A stretch of DNA of 64,000 bases from Grammothele lineata (GCA_002150815.3 NDFF03000043.1:186001-250000), one strand, 5' to 3'. Numbered from the stretch's first letter, positions 12,092 to 25,416 are shown. Notes: generated by a model from the sequence alone, not told the origin. Numbers and translations: made by a program.

Positions 12092-12558
12092 ATGGCATCC
12101 CGTCCACGCCTTGGGATCAACGACATCATCCACCGTGGCTTTGTCTGGGCTCTCTTTGGTGTTAGCGTTTGGGGCATTGTCATGATGGGTGTGGTCCACC
12201 GGAATACGCTTCAAGCGGGTCGAGGTACGTTTTCGTCTTTTCGGAAACGTTGCTCAACGCATACTGATATCCTACTCTTTGTATCTGGTAGAGGTCAGCA
12301 AGTGGGGTCTGGCTACTGGGGCTGGAGACTGACGTCGTTATTGAAGGCATTAGCGAAGCAGGAAGCAGCGGGAGTTCCGGTGAAGCCGGTCGATGAGGTG
12401 CGTGTCTTCAGTATTTGTATCTGTCCTCGTTTCATAATGCAGTCTCCAAAACACAACGCGCACTTCTATCATCCTCACAGGAGGAAAAGAAGGAAATCGC
12501 GCTTGCAGAACAAGCTGCAATGCTTGCCGTCAAGGCCCGTGCTGCCAGATCTTCATGA
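12092..12558 (+). CDS. Small single-span mitochondrial protein, COX14-like
   Basis: Exon 1 (12092-12224) encodes a short N-terminus and one membrane segment (FVWALFGVSVWGIVMMGVV). The last exon (12481-12558) encodes an alanine/lysine-rich tail beginning EEKKEIALAEQ. The middle exon ends at 12397 in KPVDE. Its start is uncertain: acceptors at 12353 (about 84 aa in total, preceded by a CTGAC branch site) and 12293 both keep frame. Size, single span near residue 15-35 and charged helical tail fit the COX14 / cytochrome c oxidase assembly family of the mitochondrial inner membrane. That assignment rests on architecture and partial similarity, so I hold it loosely. Confidence 0.6.
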
Positions 12559-13345
12559 CATGTGCCAACCCTCGTCCCATATTGTATGGCTATTCTTCGG
12601 TTGTTGCAGGTACGTTGATATCTCTCTCATCTCGACCGTCGCCGCAACCCTCCTCTCCCTACCAGATGCTCCGAGATATGGAAGCATGCCGTATGACGAA
12701 GTTCGCAGACTTCTCCGCACTTATGGAGTGCCGCACGTCTCGCTAGGCGAAACCGGCGATATTACTGTGCCGTGCCCGCGATAGGTCGGAGTGAGGTATG
12801 TCGCGTGCATGTACAGTACCCTTCCGACGTAATGGATAGAACGTTGTCCGGCTGCCACACAAACCGGGTACTCAAGGAGGAGGTCCTTACGTCCAAGACA
12901 TACCATGTGAGATGGCTTCCGGGCACCCCTCGAGTCCTCTTTGCGTTGCACCCACATCGTTTTCAACTTCCTCACCGTCTGTTCGCGCCATGCCCCCGTC
13001 CAGCCGAGCCTCGAGCCTCCGCAAGCCTGGAAGCTGGAAGTCTCGCGGCTGGAGCCGGGACGCGATCACGTGTAGCCCCCAAATAGCCCCTATCGATGCT
13101 CAAACCTGACGTCATCACCCGACGCTGTATATTCGCAGCCCAGGACGGAAAGCACGCGGTGTCCGAACTTGTCCGGAACGTCCATGGTCTATATAGCACG
13201 GCCCCTCCTCGCCATCGCCGCCACTCTCACCCTTGCCCCAACCCGCATCGCTCTCGTATCAGCCTCGCAGTGCGCCCTTCCCGTCCTCGCCTCTCGCGCA
13301 CTCTCGTCCTCCCCATCCCAAGTTCAATCTCCCGCCGAGTTCCCC
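12559..13345. other. Intergenic region with promoter
   Basis: Holds the 3' end of the upstream transcript and the promoter of the next gene. A long frame from 13169 runs into that gene, but it begins upstream of a TATA box and is more likely leader sequence. Confidence 0.4.
13190..13195 (+). promoter_or_regulatory. TATA box
   Basis: TATATA lies 151 bases upstream of ATG 13346 and is followed by a long pyrimidine-rich stretch typical of fungal leaders. It favours 13346 over the in-frame ATG at 13169 as the start. Confidence 0.5.
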
Positions 13346-13976
13346 ATGTCCGCCGACGACGCCTCAGCCCCCTCGGCACAGCCGACGCCCGCCACCCCCG
13401 AGTTCCTGCAAGACCGCCTCTCCACGCTCCTCTCCTCCCCGCACATCCACTTCAATAAGCCCCCGGGCGGCGCCTTTGGCGGGCTGCGCATGGGCCCAGG
13501 CCCGGTCGACGTCTTCAGCAGTCGCTTTGCCAACTTCTTCACGCACGACGCGCAGGGGTCCGTTGCGGGCCAGACGGTCGACAAGGAGGGCCTGAAGGAG
13601 GCGCTTCTGGCGCTGCAGAAGAGGTGGGACCCGAATGGCGCGACGTTCAGCCCGCAGGAGGGCGCGATGAAGGTGAGTGCTCGGATCACTGCTTTGTTTT
13701 GTTCGGTCGTGGATGGGTCCGAGGGGACCGAGAAGTTGATCTCTGGAGGATGTGTGCTGATGGGAGTGTTTGCTCTTGCAGCCGCAGATGAAATTTGCGT
13801 GGACGCAGAGTACGACGCAGGAACCGGCTGAGGTTGCTGCTTCTGGAGAGTAAGTCGACATTTCCGTCCCAGTCAGTTGAGAGTGTTCATGGATATCCAG
13901 CGTCATGGAAGAAGGCGGCACCCAGCGCATTCACTCGCTCACCCTCGATGGTGACGAGTCACTTTTTTCATCTTGA
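13346..13976 (+). CDS. Small conserved protein, possibly NTF2-like fold
   Basis: Three exons (13346-13672, 13782-13849 and 13901-13976) give about 156 aa. The sequence has a Pro/Ala-rich start, then PVDVFSSRFANFFTHDAQG, an amphipathic helix (DKEGLKEALLALQKRW) and strands MKFAWTQST and TQRIHSLTLDGD. The helix-then-sheet order resembles NTF2/SnoaL-like small proteins, but no signature residue lets me name a function. A start at 13169 would add 59 residues that could read as a mitochondrial presequence. The TATA box at 13190 argues against it. First intron 109 nt, second 51 nt. Confidence 0.7.
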
Positions 13977-15102
13977 TCGTCGTTTGTTGGTTGTATGACG
14001 GCGACCTCTACGATTCGCACGGCCGGATGTATTTGTACTGAGCACTATGGCATTCCCATACTCTCGTTCGAATCAGCTTGTGAGGAGCGTCTGCCGTCGC
14101 TAGGATTGTCAATACGATCACAACTCGGCCGACAAAAACGCAAGTACCGACGAACGCCGAGTCTCCCCGATACAACCTCACTTCAATCTGCTGGAATCGT
14201 CCATGCCTACATCTCTCATGGTTCCAGAACATATGGTGTACCCATATAAAAGGAAAGCAGCCACAAGGAACGACGCCGACGTCGGCGAACCTCGCTCGCG
14301 CGGCACACGTCTGCCGTATGCTCTTAGACCTCACTCTGGATTATCGACGGCGAGCCCCGAAAGAGATATGAGATGTTTTCTGAGCCACATGTTTACATGC
14401 GTACTGTACTGCCTAGTCTATGCTCTTAACGGACGCGGTATGCCGTCCACAACGCTGCTATTTCAAGGAATCTGCTGGAAGGTACTGACAGGCAATGTTT
14501 TGATGTTCAAGCTGCCGAAGTTAAGCTACAATTCCCTTCTTCCGCGACAGCCGCATATTATCCTTCAGCACGGTTTTATTCGTGAAAAGACATTCTGCGG
14601 CTCAGGGTAGTGATTTCGTTGATTATGGGGCGGCTTGAGGCTACTGCCAACCGGGGTTATGACGGGTTCATCGTCAGACTCGTTTGATCGGGCTTGATGG
14701 AGCTGGTAGAAGGTTTCCACTTTCAATGTGGCTTGAAAGGACGCTGAAGGTAGTGCCGATACAGATTCCACATTATAGGCTAAGGAATGAAGAGAAGGGT
14801 TGGAAGGTGTGGTTGGGTGGCGACCGGCCGTAACGTGAACTACCCTTTCCCAATCGGGAAGTGCGAGAACCCCTCGCGATGTGTTGTTTGTCAGGAACAA
14901 ACACGCTGCTCACATTCACAGACGACGGTGCCCATCATGCTCGCCCTCCTCCCGCCACCATCCCTCCCGCGCTCGTCGCTCAATCCTCCTCAGACCTGCT
15001 TTTATTTCGCTCGCTGACTCTGCTCGTCCAACAAGCTCGCCAAACGGTGCGATATCTGCCGAGATCAGCCACCGGCACTCGTCCCACGCGCGCCGGTGCG
15101 CC
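13977..15102. other. Intergenic region upstream of SWR1
   Basis: About 1.1 kb with no supportable gene. Frames up to 135 aa are present but lack family features. The last 200 bases are C/T-rich and likely form the SWR1 promoter and leader. Confidence 0.4.
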
Positions 15103-18100
15103 ATGAGCACAAGACGCAAGTCTTTCCGTGGACCTGTGGCCTCCTCAAGTCGCTCGAATGACAATACGGAAGCGTCTCCGGCAGTACTGGGGGTCAAGAA
15201 GGGCAGGAAGGGGGACGAAGGCCTGGACGAAGTGCGGGCGAGATGGGTGCGGGAGCGTCAGACCGAGCTGGACAGGATTACCGACGCTCACGACACAATG
15301 GTACGCCCCCTCATCCTCATTCCTTGTGCTGTTTCTCACAATATGCAGGTTCGGGAGGCATTCCATCTGGAGAAATTCGTCTCTCTCCTCACCTATGATC
15401 CAAAGGTTCGTACTTCATCTCCTGTTCTTTGTGCCGGAACAAGTTTCTGTGTTGTATACCATTGCCCACTCCTGGCAGGAAGTTGGAGAGCGTGCATATG
15501 TGTTGTAGCTTCGATCCCTGCCATATCTCTGCCGCTGATCGTGGTCCTGGACTGAGCCACAATACGAGACACCTTCCACCGCCGACGGTACGGGGTGTGT
15601 TATGAAGCTAGATGGCGGTCATCAGCAGAGGTGCAACGGATATAGTTATCGTAACCCAACCACCTATGCTGTTGACGGGACAAGTGGGGTTTACAGGAGG
15701 TCGAACTATCAGAATCGAATCTCTGTTCTCTTTGTCTTTTGTCCTGCAAATGCCACGTCTACGGTTCCTTATTCGTATGCTTTCGTGACACATTGCAGTG
15801 GCACGCTGCGTCTTCGACACGTACTCACGAACTTACACCCTTCTACAGGCGGCAAAAGAAGATCGTTCCGACGTCTTCCAGAGGGTACGTCCGATGAAAT
15901 ACCACTTATTCTGTACTTTTAAAATGTAGTGTGCAGTTCCAAGCACAATACGATCTCGTAGACCACTCCGCTTCCGCCGGTCCTTCTCGCCGCAACACTC
16001 GACGCTCGCACAACGAGCGGCTCCAAGGCTTGACCACGTCCTCTGCATCTGCTGTGTCTACCACCCCTCAACCAAAGACGTCGCGCAAAGCAGACGATAG
16101 CCCAGGATCTGCATTTTGGGATATCAAAGCCGAAGCCAAGTCGAAAGCAAGGCAATCCTTCGCCGCACCTACGCCTGTGGAGCTCCCACCTAGCTCGGCG
16201 AAGAAAGGCAAGCAGAAAGCTGTGGTGGCGGATATCCCCCCGGTTACGCCGTTGTCTAGGAAATCCTCGAGGCGCTCACCCGCACCGAGAGGCACTGCTT
16301 CGATGGATGGCCTCGAGCAACCTCCTCGCAAGAGGCGTCGTACGACTATAGACCTTAGCACTGACGCTACCCCTTCTCCTCGCCACTCTCTCAGGGTGAA
16401 TAAATCCACACGCGAACCACCGCCTCCTGTTCCCGCTGCCAAACGACCCGGAGAAAATGGCCGGCAAGTCGCCTCCGAGAATGGCGTGCCAAAGCTCATC
16501 ACGCCCGTGAAGCACCCAATCCAGCGCGTTAGGCTGATCGTCCGGCGACCGCCCACGGTCCTCACCCACCCACTGCAAAAACCACCACTGAAGGTGTTCG
16601 GCGGCTCCGTCGACGCGCTCCTCTCCTCTTTCACCTTTCGGCATGGCTTTGAAGCGAGCGCAGCGGACATCGACAACGACCTTGCGCTCGAGTTGGACCT
16701 GTGGCGGCGGGTAGACAAGCTGCGTCGGGAGGGCCGGCTGGTGGAGCGCTCGTCGTACGAGTTCCGGGGGACGGCGCCGCAGGACGCGTGGGCAGAGATC
16801 GTGCGCGCGATCGAGCGGCCAGGGCCGAAGGTGGTGGACAGTAGGGAGATGGCGGCGAACGTGGCGGGCAAGGTGCGGAAGCACTGGCAGATGGAGAATA
16901 AGGCGGAGGAGGGGCGTATGAAGGGTTTGGCCAAGTCTATGCTGAACATGGTCCTCGACCAGTGGAGGAAGGCGGTCTATGTGAGTACGGCATTATTTAT
17001 AAGAGGAACGGATGAACTTATCATATTGCCCGCAGCACATCCGTGAGCAGGAGCGGCTAGAGGAAGAGGCGGAGGAGCGGAGGCGCGGACAGGAACATCT
17101 CGACGCCATCTTGGACCAGTCCGGGCAAATTCTGGAGGTGCAGCGCCACGACCTCGCGAGGACCTCGCGCAGCCGCTCGCGCAGCGTCTCCACCTACGGA
17201 CGCGGCCAAACGCCAAGCGCGGCGGACGAAGAGGGTACCGCACGAGCGTCCGACGACGAAAACGCCCAGAGCACGGACAGCGACGCCGACTCGGATTCCA
17301 CAGCTGAGGACGAGGGAATCGCAATGCTCGTGCCGGACATGGAGATGGAGAGCGCGTCGCAGGCAGGCAGGTCGCCGCGTAGCGCGAGCGTCGACACATC
17401 TGCGGACTTGGTGACAGACGACGGCGTCGTGGGCGGGGATCCGCGGGAGTCTTCTCCGCCATCGCGCACAGAACAGAGCGAGGCATCTACGAGCATGGTC
17501 GGGACCCCCAAGTCTCCTGGAAAGGAGTTGCCGCTCATGTATGCGGAGCGGTCCCCTACGTCTCCTACCATTTCCTTGCTGCCTGAAGCTTCAGCTCCAC
17601 CTCATGCCATGGATCTTGACGAGACCGTCGACGCGCCCCTCGCCAACGGCCTCAAAACGCAGATGTTTAGGGAGAAGTCTCTTAACGAGCTGTCAAATGG
17701 CGAACTTGAAACGCCCGTTACCGAGCCTAGCTGGACTCCGCCGTTCAAGACGTCAGCTCTCCCCGAGGACACCCCCCCTGTCATTTCCGAGGTATCTGTT
17801 CCTAAGGACGCCGCGATGGAACTTCAATATCCGGATGAATGCGAGACGCCTATCACCCCGGCCGTCGGAGATGAGGAGCTTCAGCGAGACGAAGACGAGG
17901 ACGACGGCCCCATCCCTCACTATCTCCGTCCCTACGCGGTCACGCCTGTCGAGTGGGATCCAACAAGCAAGGTCACCCCGCCCTTCCTCTTGCGCGGCAC
18001 GCTACGCCCGTATCAACAGTCCGGCCTGGAGTGGCTCGCCAGCATCCACACTCGACATCTCAATGGTATTCTGGCTGACGAGATGGGTTTAGGGTACGTT

Positions 18101-20731
18101 GGTATGACCTGTATAGTCAAGTGTTTACTAACAACTGTTCAGGAAAACCATCCAGACCATTTCGTTACTAGCTCATCTGGCGTGCGACCGTGGAATATGG
18201 GGCCCACACTTGATTATCGTGCCGACGAGCGTGCTCCTCAACTGGGAGATGGAGTTCAAGAAGTTCCTGCCTGGCTTCAAAGTGCTCAGCTATCACGGTA
18301 ACACGAAGCAGCGCAAGGAACTCCGTCAGGGGTGGAACAACAAGTATCATTTCAACGCGTGCATTACATCGTACACGCTCGCGAGTCGTGACGCGCATGT
18401 ATTCAAGCGCAAGCGATGGTACTACATGATCCTCGACGAGGCGCATATGATCAAGAACTTCAAGAGCCAACGGTGGAACACACTCCTCATGTTCCGCTCC
18501 TTCCGCCGCCTCCTGCTCACTGGCACGCCACTTCAGAACAACCTTACCGAGCTTTGGGCGTTGTTACAGTTTCTCATGTCTGGCACGGATTTCGCGAACC
18601 TCAAAGAATTCGCTGATTGGTTTGCGAGTACGTACTCCCCATTCTTCCATAACGTTCGCTCCTGATCCGGACATGGCTAGATCCTTTGGAACGAGCTATT
18701 GAACTAGGCTCTATCGACGACGAGACGCAGTCCCGCGTAACCAAGCTACACCAAGTTCTTCGCCCGTATCTCCTTCGTCGTCTCAAGCGAGACGTTGAAA
18801 AGGAGCTCCCGCAGAAGTACGAGCACATTGTCATGTGCCCGCTCTCCAAACGGCAACGCTTCCTTTACGACGAGTTCATGTCGCGCGCAGACACGCGTCA
18901 CGACCTACAGTCTGGCGTGTACCAGAAGATCGCGAACATCCTCATGCAGCTCCGCAAGGTCGTCAATCACCCGGACCTATTCGAAGTCAGGCCGATCGTA
19001 ACCTCTTTCGCGATGCAGCGTTCCGTCATCGCGGACTTTGAGATCAAGGAACTGCTCGTCCGACGGAGCCTGTTTGCGGAGCCTGACGAGGACCGCCTCG
19101 ATCTGGACTTCCTCAACCTCCGCTTTCTCGACGCCATCGGCATGTCGGAGATCGCCGCACGGGAGACGAAGAAGCTGGACGGAACGGAGTACCTTCCGAT
19201 GATCTCAGAGGTGCCAGGAGAACCTCCCCCTCGAGATACCCGTACCATCGCCGGATACAAGAAGTTCAGGGCATACCAGCAACGTGCGGCCGCCATCGCA
19301 CGTTGGGTCCAGATCGGGTACATCAATCGTCACCGCTGCGCCAGAACACCTGTATACAGCTCAGAGACCCTCTCTCTGGTGCGACGCTTCTCCACTCCCC
19401 TTCTCCCTCCCGATGTTCCCTTGAGGCAGGCACAGGTCCAGTACCTCGCCACCCCTGAAAAAGCGCGGTTTGCTATCAAGTCATACGCGACCAGAGCGGC
19501 GGAGATGGCCCCTTACGTCGGACGCTTCGCGTTCGCAACCCCCTTCGCTGTCGCTCGCGATCTGCCCAGGATTGCTCTGCCTGGCTTGCAGATAGACGCC
19601 CTATCACACGACCTAGCGTTCGATGAGCCCCTGCACCAGGCTAGCGTCAAGCTTCAGATTGCTTTCCCTGACCCGTCCCTACTCCAGTACGACTGCGGGA
19701 AGTTGCAGGTTCTCGCGCGACTTCTCCGTGACCGGAAGGCGGGCGGACACCGCTGCTTGATCTTCACGCAGATGACGCGCATCCTCGACATCCTCGAGAT
19801 CTTCCTTAACCTGCATGGCTACCTCTACCTCCGCCTTGATGGTGCGACGAAGATCGAGGACCGACAGTATATCACCGAGCGCTTCAACGCCGACCCGCGT
19901 GTATTCTGCTTCATCTCCTCATCGCGATCGGGAGGTGTGGGAATCAAGTACGTCTGGCCCTGGCCTTATACCTGTTCTGCTCGCTGATCGTCTGCGCTGG
20001 ATAGCTTGACGGGTGCTGATACGGTGATCTTCTACGACTCGGACTTCAACCCGCAGATGGATCGACAGTGTGAAGATAGGTACGAGTATCGTCTTCCGCG
20101 TCTTACATGTATCACTTGACTGACTTCACACTGCCTCCTGTTTCCTCGCTGTCCTACGCCCTACCTTCGCCTTCTCCATCGTAAAACCTGATATAGGGCG
20201 CATCGTATCGGCCAGATCCGAGACGTCCACATCTACCGCTTCGTCTCGGAGCACACGGTTGAAGAGGCTCTCCTCCGCAAAGCGAACCAGAAACGCTCTC
20301 TGGACGACCTCGTCATCCAACGTGGTGCGTTCGACTGGAGTGCGCTTCTCGAGGCTACCCACTCCGGCGCGCTCGTGCGGGCGCTCGGCGAGTACGAGGA
20401 CGACGCGGACGTGCAGGCTGCTCGCGCCGCTGCCCGTGAGGAGATGCAGCTGGAGGACGAGGACGCGCAGGACTTCGGAGGCCGTACAGACACCATGGCC
20501 GGTGCCGTCGTTGCCTCTGGTGTGGCAGAGGCGTCGACCGTCACGCATATTACGGAGGATACTACTGGAGACGCGCCTGCGCCCGCGGACCCTATGACAC
20601 CTACGGAGCACAAGGCTGTGGTAGAGGAAGAGGTGGCGGTGGACGAGGAAGATGAGGGCCGCACGATCGAAGACTACATGGTCGACTTCGTGAACTTCGA
20701 TTCCGAGTTCTTCGCGGATTGGAACGTCTGA
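15103..20731 (+). CDS. SWR1: SWR1 chromatin-remodelling ATPase (Snf2 family)
   Basis: Nine exons: 15103-15300, 15349-15405, 15849-15884, 15937-16980, 17036-18093, 18143-18627, 18681-19947, 20005-20079 and 20197-20731. They sum to 4755 nt, or 1584 aa in one frame. An HSA-type segment lies near residues 45-110. The Snf2 ATPase core has motif I split by an intron (DEMGLG/KT, about residue 798) and a DEAH box (ILDEAHMIKNF, about 896). A long insertion of roughly 300 residues, a hallmark of the SWR1/INO80 class, separates it from the helicase C lobe (SRSGGVGIN near 1378, HRIGQ near 1410). SWR1 is the catalytic subunit that exchanges H2A for H2A.Z in nucleosomes. N-terminal and pre-ATPase regions are acidic and disordered. 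Intron 2 (444 nt) is long, and exon 3 is only 36 nt. INO80 is less likely because of the N-terminal HSA position and insertion. Confidence 0.95.
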
Positions 20732-21140
20732 CATGGCGCTATGCCATCCGCTTTCCCAGTATGGATTTCTCGCCGTTTGTACATGCTCCTGATCGTCGTG
20801 TACCTATGCTACGGCACGTTCGCCGAATCTGTGTGTAATTACTAATCACTGAGCCTCCGCTTATCGACGTTTCTAGGTGTGAACAGATGCGCCACCAGCT
20901 CTATGATATGCCTCCAAACACGGGAATGGGTTTCCTCAAGACGTATCCATGGAAATATCGACCAGCAGTTCTAATGAAACACTTCTTTATCATCCACCTA
21001 CTCATTCGCTTTCCCCCTATGCTGTGTCAGACACAATGCAAGCGCCACTTGGCCTGGTGATCAGGCGGCCCTGTTCTCACTCATGAAAGTTAGGAATGCC
21101 TTCTTTGTATCTCTACGCTATGCTGCTAGGTACGAGGGAT
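20732..21140. other. Convergent intergenic region
   Basis: About 400 bases between converging genes, presumably both 3' untranslated regions. No gene or repeat is visible. Confidence 0.4.
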
Positions 21141-23093
21141 TCAGGCCGAGACCCCTTCTCTTTCACATTTCACCTCATCCCGTACTGCTTGGAGCGCGAC
21201 GTAGAGACGGGCGCAGAGCGTTTCATCGACTATGAACCGCCGCAAAAGGAAACGAGGCGTCTCATCGATCCCATCCGTCTGAATGTCTCCATCCTCCTGG
21301 ACGTCACAGTCGAATTCCAAGCGCGGAAAAGCGTGATAGAAGGCGCGTGCCGATTCCATTAACGCTGCGGTGCATTCTTCGTCGTTTCCCGGGAGATACC
21401 TGCCGCCCCAAGGCAGCCCTGCTGCACTTCCCAGCGTTACGCGCCTCCCGATATTGAGCCAGCGTAGCGCAGACGAAGTATCCAAGGAATGGTCACGAGG
21501 CACATATGTGCTGGACAAATCCTGGGGCCTCAAGTCAAGCCGCATGTATGGGATTGAAAAATCGACGAGGTGTGGGTGTGCGCTCGCAAACGCGATGATG
21601 GATGCTGATGTGGGTCGCTCCTCGAGCGCGGGCATGTCTTCATCGTAGACGAGACCATTGTCTCCAATGATGTTAAACTCGAAGAGCGCAAGCGCGGGCC
21701 AGGCAGACACAAGCGTTTGTAACGCGGCGTCAGTAAGTGGTGCGAGGCGGATGTTCACGCCATATCTGTCGTTGTGGCGGTGAGTAACGCGGAGAACCTC
21801 GAGGCACCTCAGGGGAAGGAGTTGAGTAAAGAAGTCGTCGAAGCAGAGGCAATAGGATGGGTAGCTCCAGGAGTGTCCGACTTCGAGGTTGAGGCTGCGA
21901 AGGGTTGCGGGAAGAAGGGACAAGACACCGTGCAACTGGGGTGCAGGGTTAGGAATAGGGTTGCCAGTGGTGACAGCGAATTCGCTAGCGATGCTCAGTG
22001 AGAGGGAGAGAAAAAGAACGTTCACTAGTGGAATATAGTGGAGGATTTCGACTATGCTAGAAATGTTGGATTTCAGAGCGAGGGTTTGGAGGGTGGGGAA
22101 ACCTAGAGCCGCAGATGGGAGGTATGATGCTGCGCTGTTCTCCAATTTGAAGTCCGCCAACACAAGGCGTTCTAGTTGAGACATATTGTCCAGGAGGGTC
22201 AGGGTTGAGGATGCCATCCGAGCACTGACGTTTACGACGAGTGACCGCAGTTGCGAAAGATGCCAAATGGAGGATGACGCTGGAATTACGAAAGGTTCGT
22301 AATCCACCAAACACCTGTTCTCTGTTTGGATCATCTCGAGATGGTCAATCTGTCGCAAGAAGGGTTCGGCCTCAGCATGCCATTTCGAATCTTCCGCAAT
22401 GGTATTACGGGTTCCACGGAGTTGCAGAAGCATGAGAGTGTGAACTGTGGGAGGCAAGATGGGGAGAAACTTCGACATTGCCTCACGCGCATGTAGCCCT
22501 CTGAGTACGTGGAGAGAGGGGAGAATGGGGGTACGAGGTGACCAGCGCTCAAAAGCGGATACGATGGACAATTGAAGTTTGGAGTCGTAGTCGAGTCCTA
22601 CGTTGAGTTCCCTGATGCGACGCCCGTAAGCAGTCAACCGCTTCAGCGTCTTGTCATCGACTTCATAATCGCAACAGAGCTACGGAAGCGGACTCCAATC
22701 AGGGCGACTGTAAAGCGTTCGAAAGTATAAACTCACAGTCAACATATTGTCCCTATCGATAGACAGCTCCATACAGATAGCGGCAACAAGGAGGAGGTGA
22801 TATAGAGAGTCGGAAATCCGCCATAGGACATCCAGGGCGAGGTCAGAAAGAGCGGAGCAAACTCGTGCGAGACCAGCCAATGTTTTCTGGCGGAGGCGTC
22901 GTTCCTCGATGTCCGCCTTCATTTCTCCTTCATATACCATACATACCGGGTCCAGAGGCGATAAAATCATCGTTGACTCTTCCCCCGATTGGGAGCTGAG
23001 ATGAAGACTTGATATCTGAGGACCCGGAGCAAGGTACTCAAGGATCGTTTCTACGACGTCGACGCATAGCAATCCCCGATGAACTGCGTTCAT
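21141..23093 (-). CDS. F-box-like / LRR-type protein
   Basis: Two exons (23093-22737 and 22679-21141; intron 57 nt, GTGAGT donor) give about 631 aa. The F-box-like helix set is near the N-terminus (GLLCVDVVETILEYLAPGP, then LAGLARVCSALSDLALDVLWR). After the intron comes a YGRRIRELN motif shared with the next gene. The rest is Leu-rich, repeat-like sequence without a strict consensus. About 40% of N-terminal residues visibly match the neighbour at 23527-25416 in the same order and with the same intron position, so the pair arose by tandem duplication. The likely role, inferred from the family, is target recognition in an SCF ubiquitin ligase. Confidence 0.82.
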
Positions 23094-23526
23094 CGTTATC
23101 TGGAGATAGTATAATTAAGATGTATAGAAGGCGAAGTATCGCACTCACATCTGAGGTGTCCTATCTGTCCTGAAAATGTCTTACTACTACGGCGCCGATA
23201 GGCGTTGGGCCTGCTTCGACGTTTTGCGTGGTGGTCAAGTGTGGATTAGAAAGGCAGTGCACGACGTCTATACAAGGCGCCGAAGCCTCTGGCCTCTTAT
23301 ATGTCTCGGCTGGCTTGGACCACGAACAATAACGCATCATGGTTCCTCTTACCCACATTGTACCCGGCCAAAACAGTGGAACAAAAGGGTTTGACGGTGG
23401 AACATGGTGCTGAGCGTTGCATGAACCTTTATCAGATGCTTCGCCGTCCAAGTACTCCTTCCATGCGTCCATGTCGGTTCATGTTGATACACCACTTTAT
23501 AGTAACGCGGGCTCGATGCGCTCAAC
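23094..23526. other. Intergenic region between tandem F-box-like genes
   Basis: About 430 bases containing the promoter of the 21141-23093 gene and the 3' end of its neighbour. No further gene is visible. Confidence 0.4.
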
Positions 23527-25416
23527 CTAGCCACAACGTCTATCGTTCCGACCAACCCTATTCCGCACAGCTCGTAGCGCGACGTCGAGACCAGTACAAA
23601 GTGTCTCCTCGTTCATGTAGATCGTTCCATCGTCCTCAAAGTAACAGTCGAGCTCCAGACTGGGAAACGCGTGGTGAAAAACACGTGCCGGGTCCACCAG
23701 CGCAGTACCGGGCTTGTATCCGTCCTCCATGTACTTCAGTTCCGGCTCCAAAGCTTCTGTCAGTGGTAGGACCTTCCCGATCCGGAGCCATCGTAGAGAC
23801 AGCGACGTAGAGTCGAGGAGATAATCTTGGCGGCACGTATGGGACGGCGTTTGGGGATCTAGCTCTAAACGCATGTATGGGAGCGCCAGATGTGCGAGGT
23901 GAGGATGTGCGCACGCAAAGGCGACGATGGTGGCTGGCGTGGGCCGGTCTTCAAGCAGAGGCATGCTATCGGCACTGTATAGGACACCACAGTCATCGAT
24001 TACGTTGAACTCGAAGAGTGTGAGTGCGGGCCACATAGGCACAAGCGTGCGCAAGGCGGCGTCGGTAAGGTGCACGAGGCGGACTCTCGGACAGAACTCA
24101 TCATGAGCTCTATTGGATACACGAAGGACTTGGAGGTGTCGGAGAGGAAGAATCTGGGAGAAAATCTCCTCGAAGCTGAAGCTGTCGGATGATATGCCCC
24201 AGGAGTGTCTGATGTCGAGATCCAGGCGACGAAGGGCCAAGGGTAAGAGAGACAGGATATAGTGCAGTTGGGGATGAGGATCGGGAGTTTGGCCTGAAAC
24301 TTTAAGTCCTACGGCGCATGGCGAGAGAGACAGGAATTGGATCCTTTTTAGCGGAATGTAGTGGAGGATTTCGACCATGCTGGGCATATCAGATTTCAGG
24401 GAGAGAGCTCGAAGGGCTGGGAAGCCTGAGGCTGCAGAAGGGCGTCTCGCGCTGGCTTCTAGGGTAAAACTCGTCAATGTGAGACTCTCGAGTAAAGTCG
24501 TCTGATTGGCCAGACGACCCAGGATGGACGGCGTCATGTCGATGGCTGAATCCACAGAGAGCGTCCGCAACTGAGAAAGACGCCATACCGGGGATACCTC
24601 TGTGACCACGGAAGATACGGGATACACGATGTCTTCGTCGACTAACTCAAGATGATCAATTTGTTCCAAAAAGGAGCCCGCCTCTGCGAGGTACTTTGCT
24701 TGTGTTGAGACGCTGTCACGACCGCGGAGCTGCTCAAGGGAGACGGTGTGCACAGTGGAAGGTAGGAGGGGGACCAGCATCAGCATTGTTTCTTGCGCAA
24801 ACAGCCCTCTCAATACGCGCAGGCGAGGGAAGAGGGAAGTATGTGCACACCAGCGCACGAGGGCGGACATGATGGGGCGTTCAAGGCGGGAGTCCGAACG
24901 GCTGAATTCCAGGTTGAGTTCCCTGATCCGACGTCCGTAAAATGCCAAGCGCTTCTGCTTTTGATCATCAAGCTCAGAGGTGGTATAGAGCTATATTCAG
25001 AGGGCTTATGTTAGCGTCGCAAACCACACATACGCTCAATAGTCCGAGACACCCACATTTACCAAATGGTCTACCGTCCCTATTCCGTATACACTTTTTT
25101 CGACAAAATACTCCATGGAGACGACGTAGAGCAGGTGGTTTATTTCGTCGCACACCCGCCACAAGACGTCTAGGGCCGGTTCAGAAAATGCATGGCAGAC
25201 TCGTGCGACACGAGCCAGCGTTCTCCGACGTAGGCATCGTTCCTCAATGGCTGCCTTTGTCGCGTGTGGGTACGCAATCCATTCGGGGTCTTGAACTGAG
25301 GGGATCACCGATTGAAGCGGATTGAACTGTCTTCGTATATAAGGCCCCGGAGTAAGGTGCTCAAAGACGGCCTCCGTAATGTCGACACATGACAGTCCTC
25401 TTTGCACCGCGGTCAT
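23527..25416 (-). CDS. F-box-like / LRR-type protein
   Basis: Two exons (25416-25057 and 24990-23527; intron 66 nt, GTGGGT donor) give about 607 aa. The N-terminus (GLSCVDITEAVFEHLTPGP, LARVARVCHAFSEPALDVLWR) is the F-box-like region. Exon 2 opens LYTTSELDDQKQKR followed by YGRRIRELN, closely parallel to the downstream paralogue. The LRR-like body contains repeated short Leu-rich blocks such as LPLALRRLDLDIRHSW. It reads intact from start to stop. Inferred role: substrate adaptor of a ubiquitin ligase; the substrate cannot be told. Confidence 0.82.

Noticed and set aside
15602..15922. 106-codon plus-strand frame
   Set aside because: It lies across intron 2, exon 3 and intron 3 of SWR1 in a frame different from the gene.
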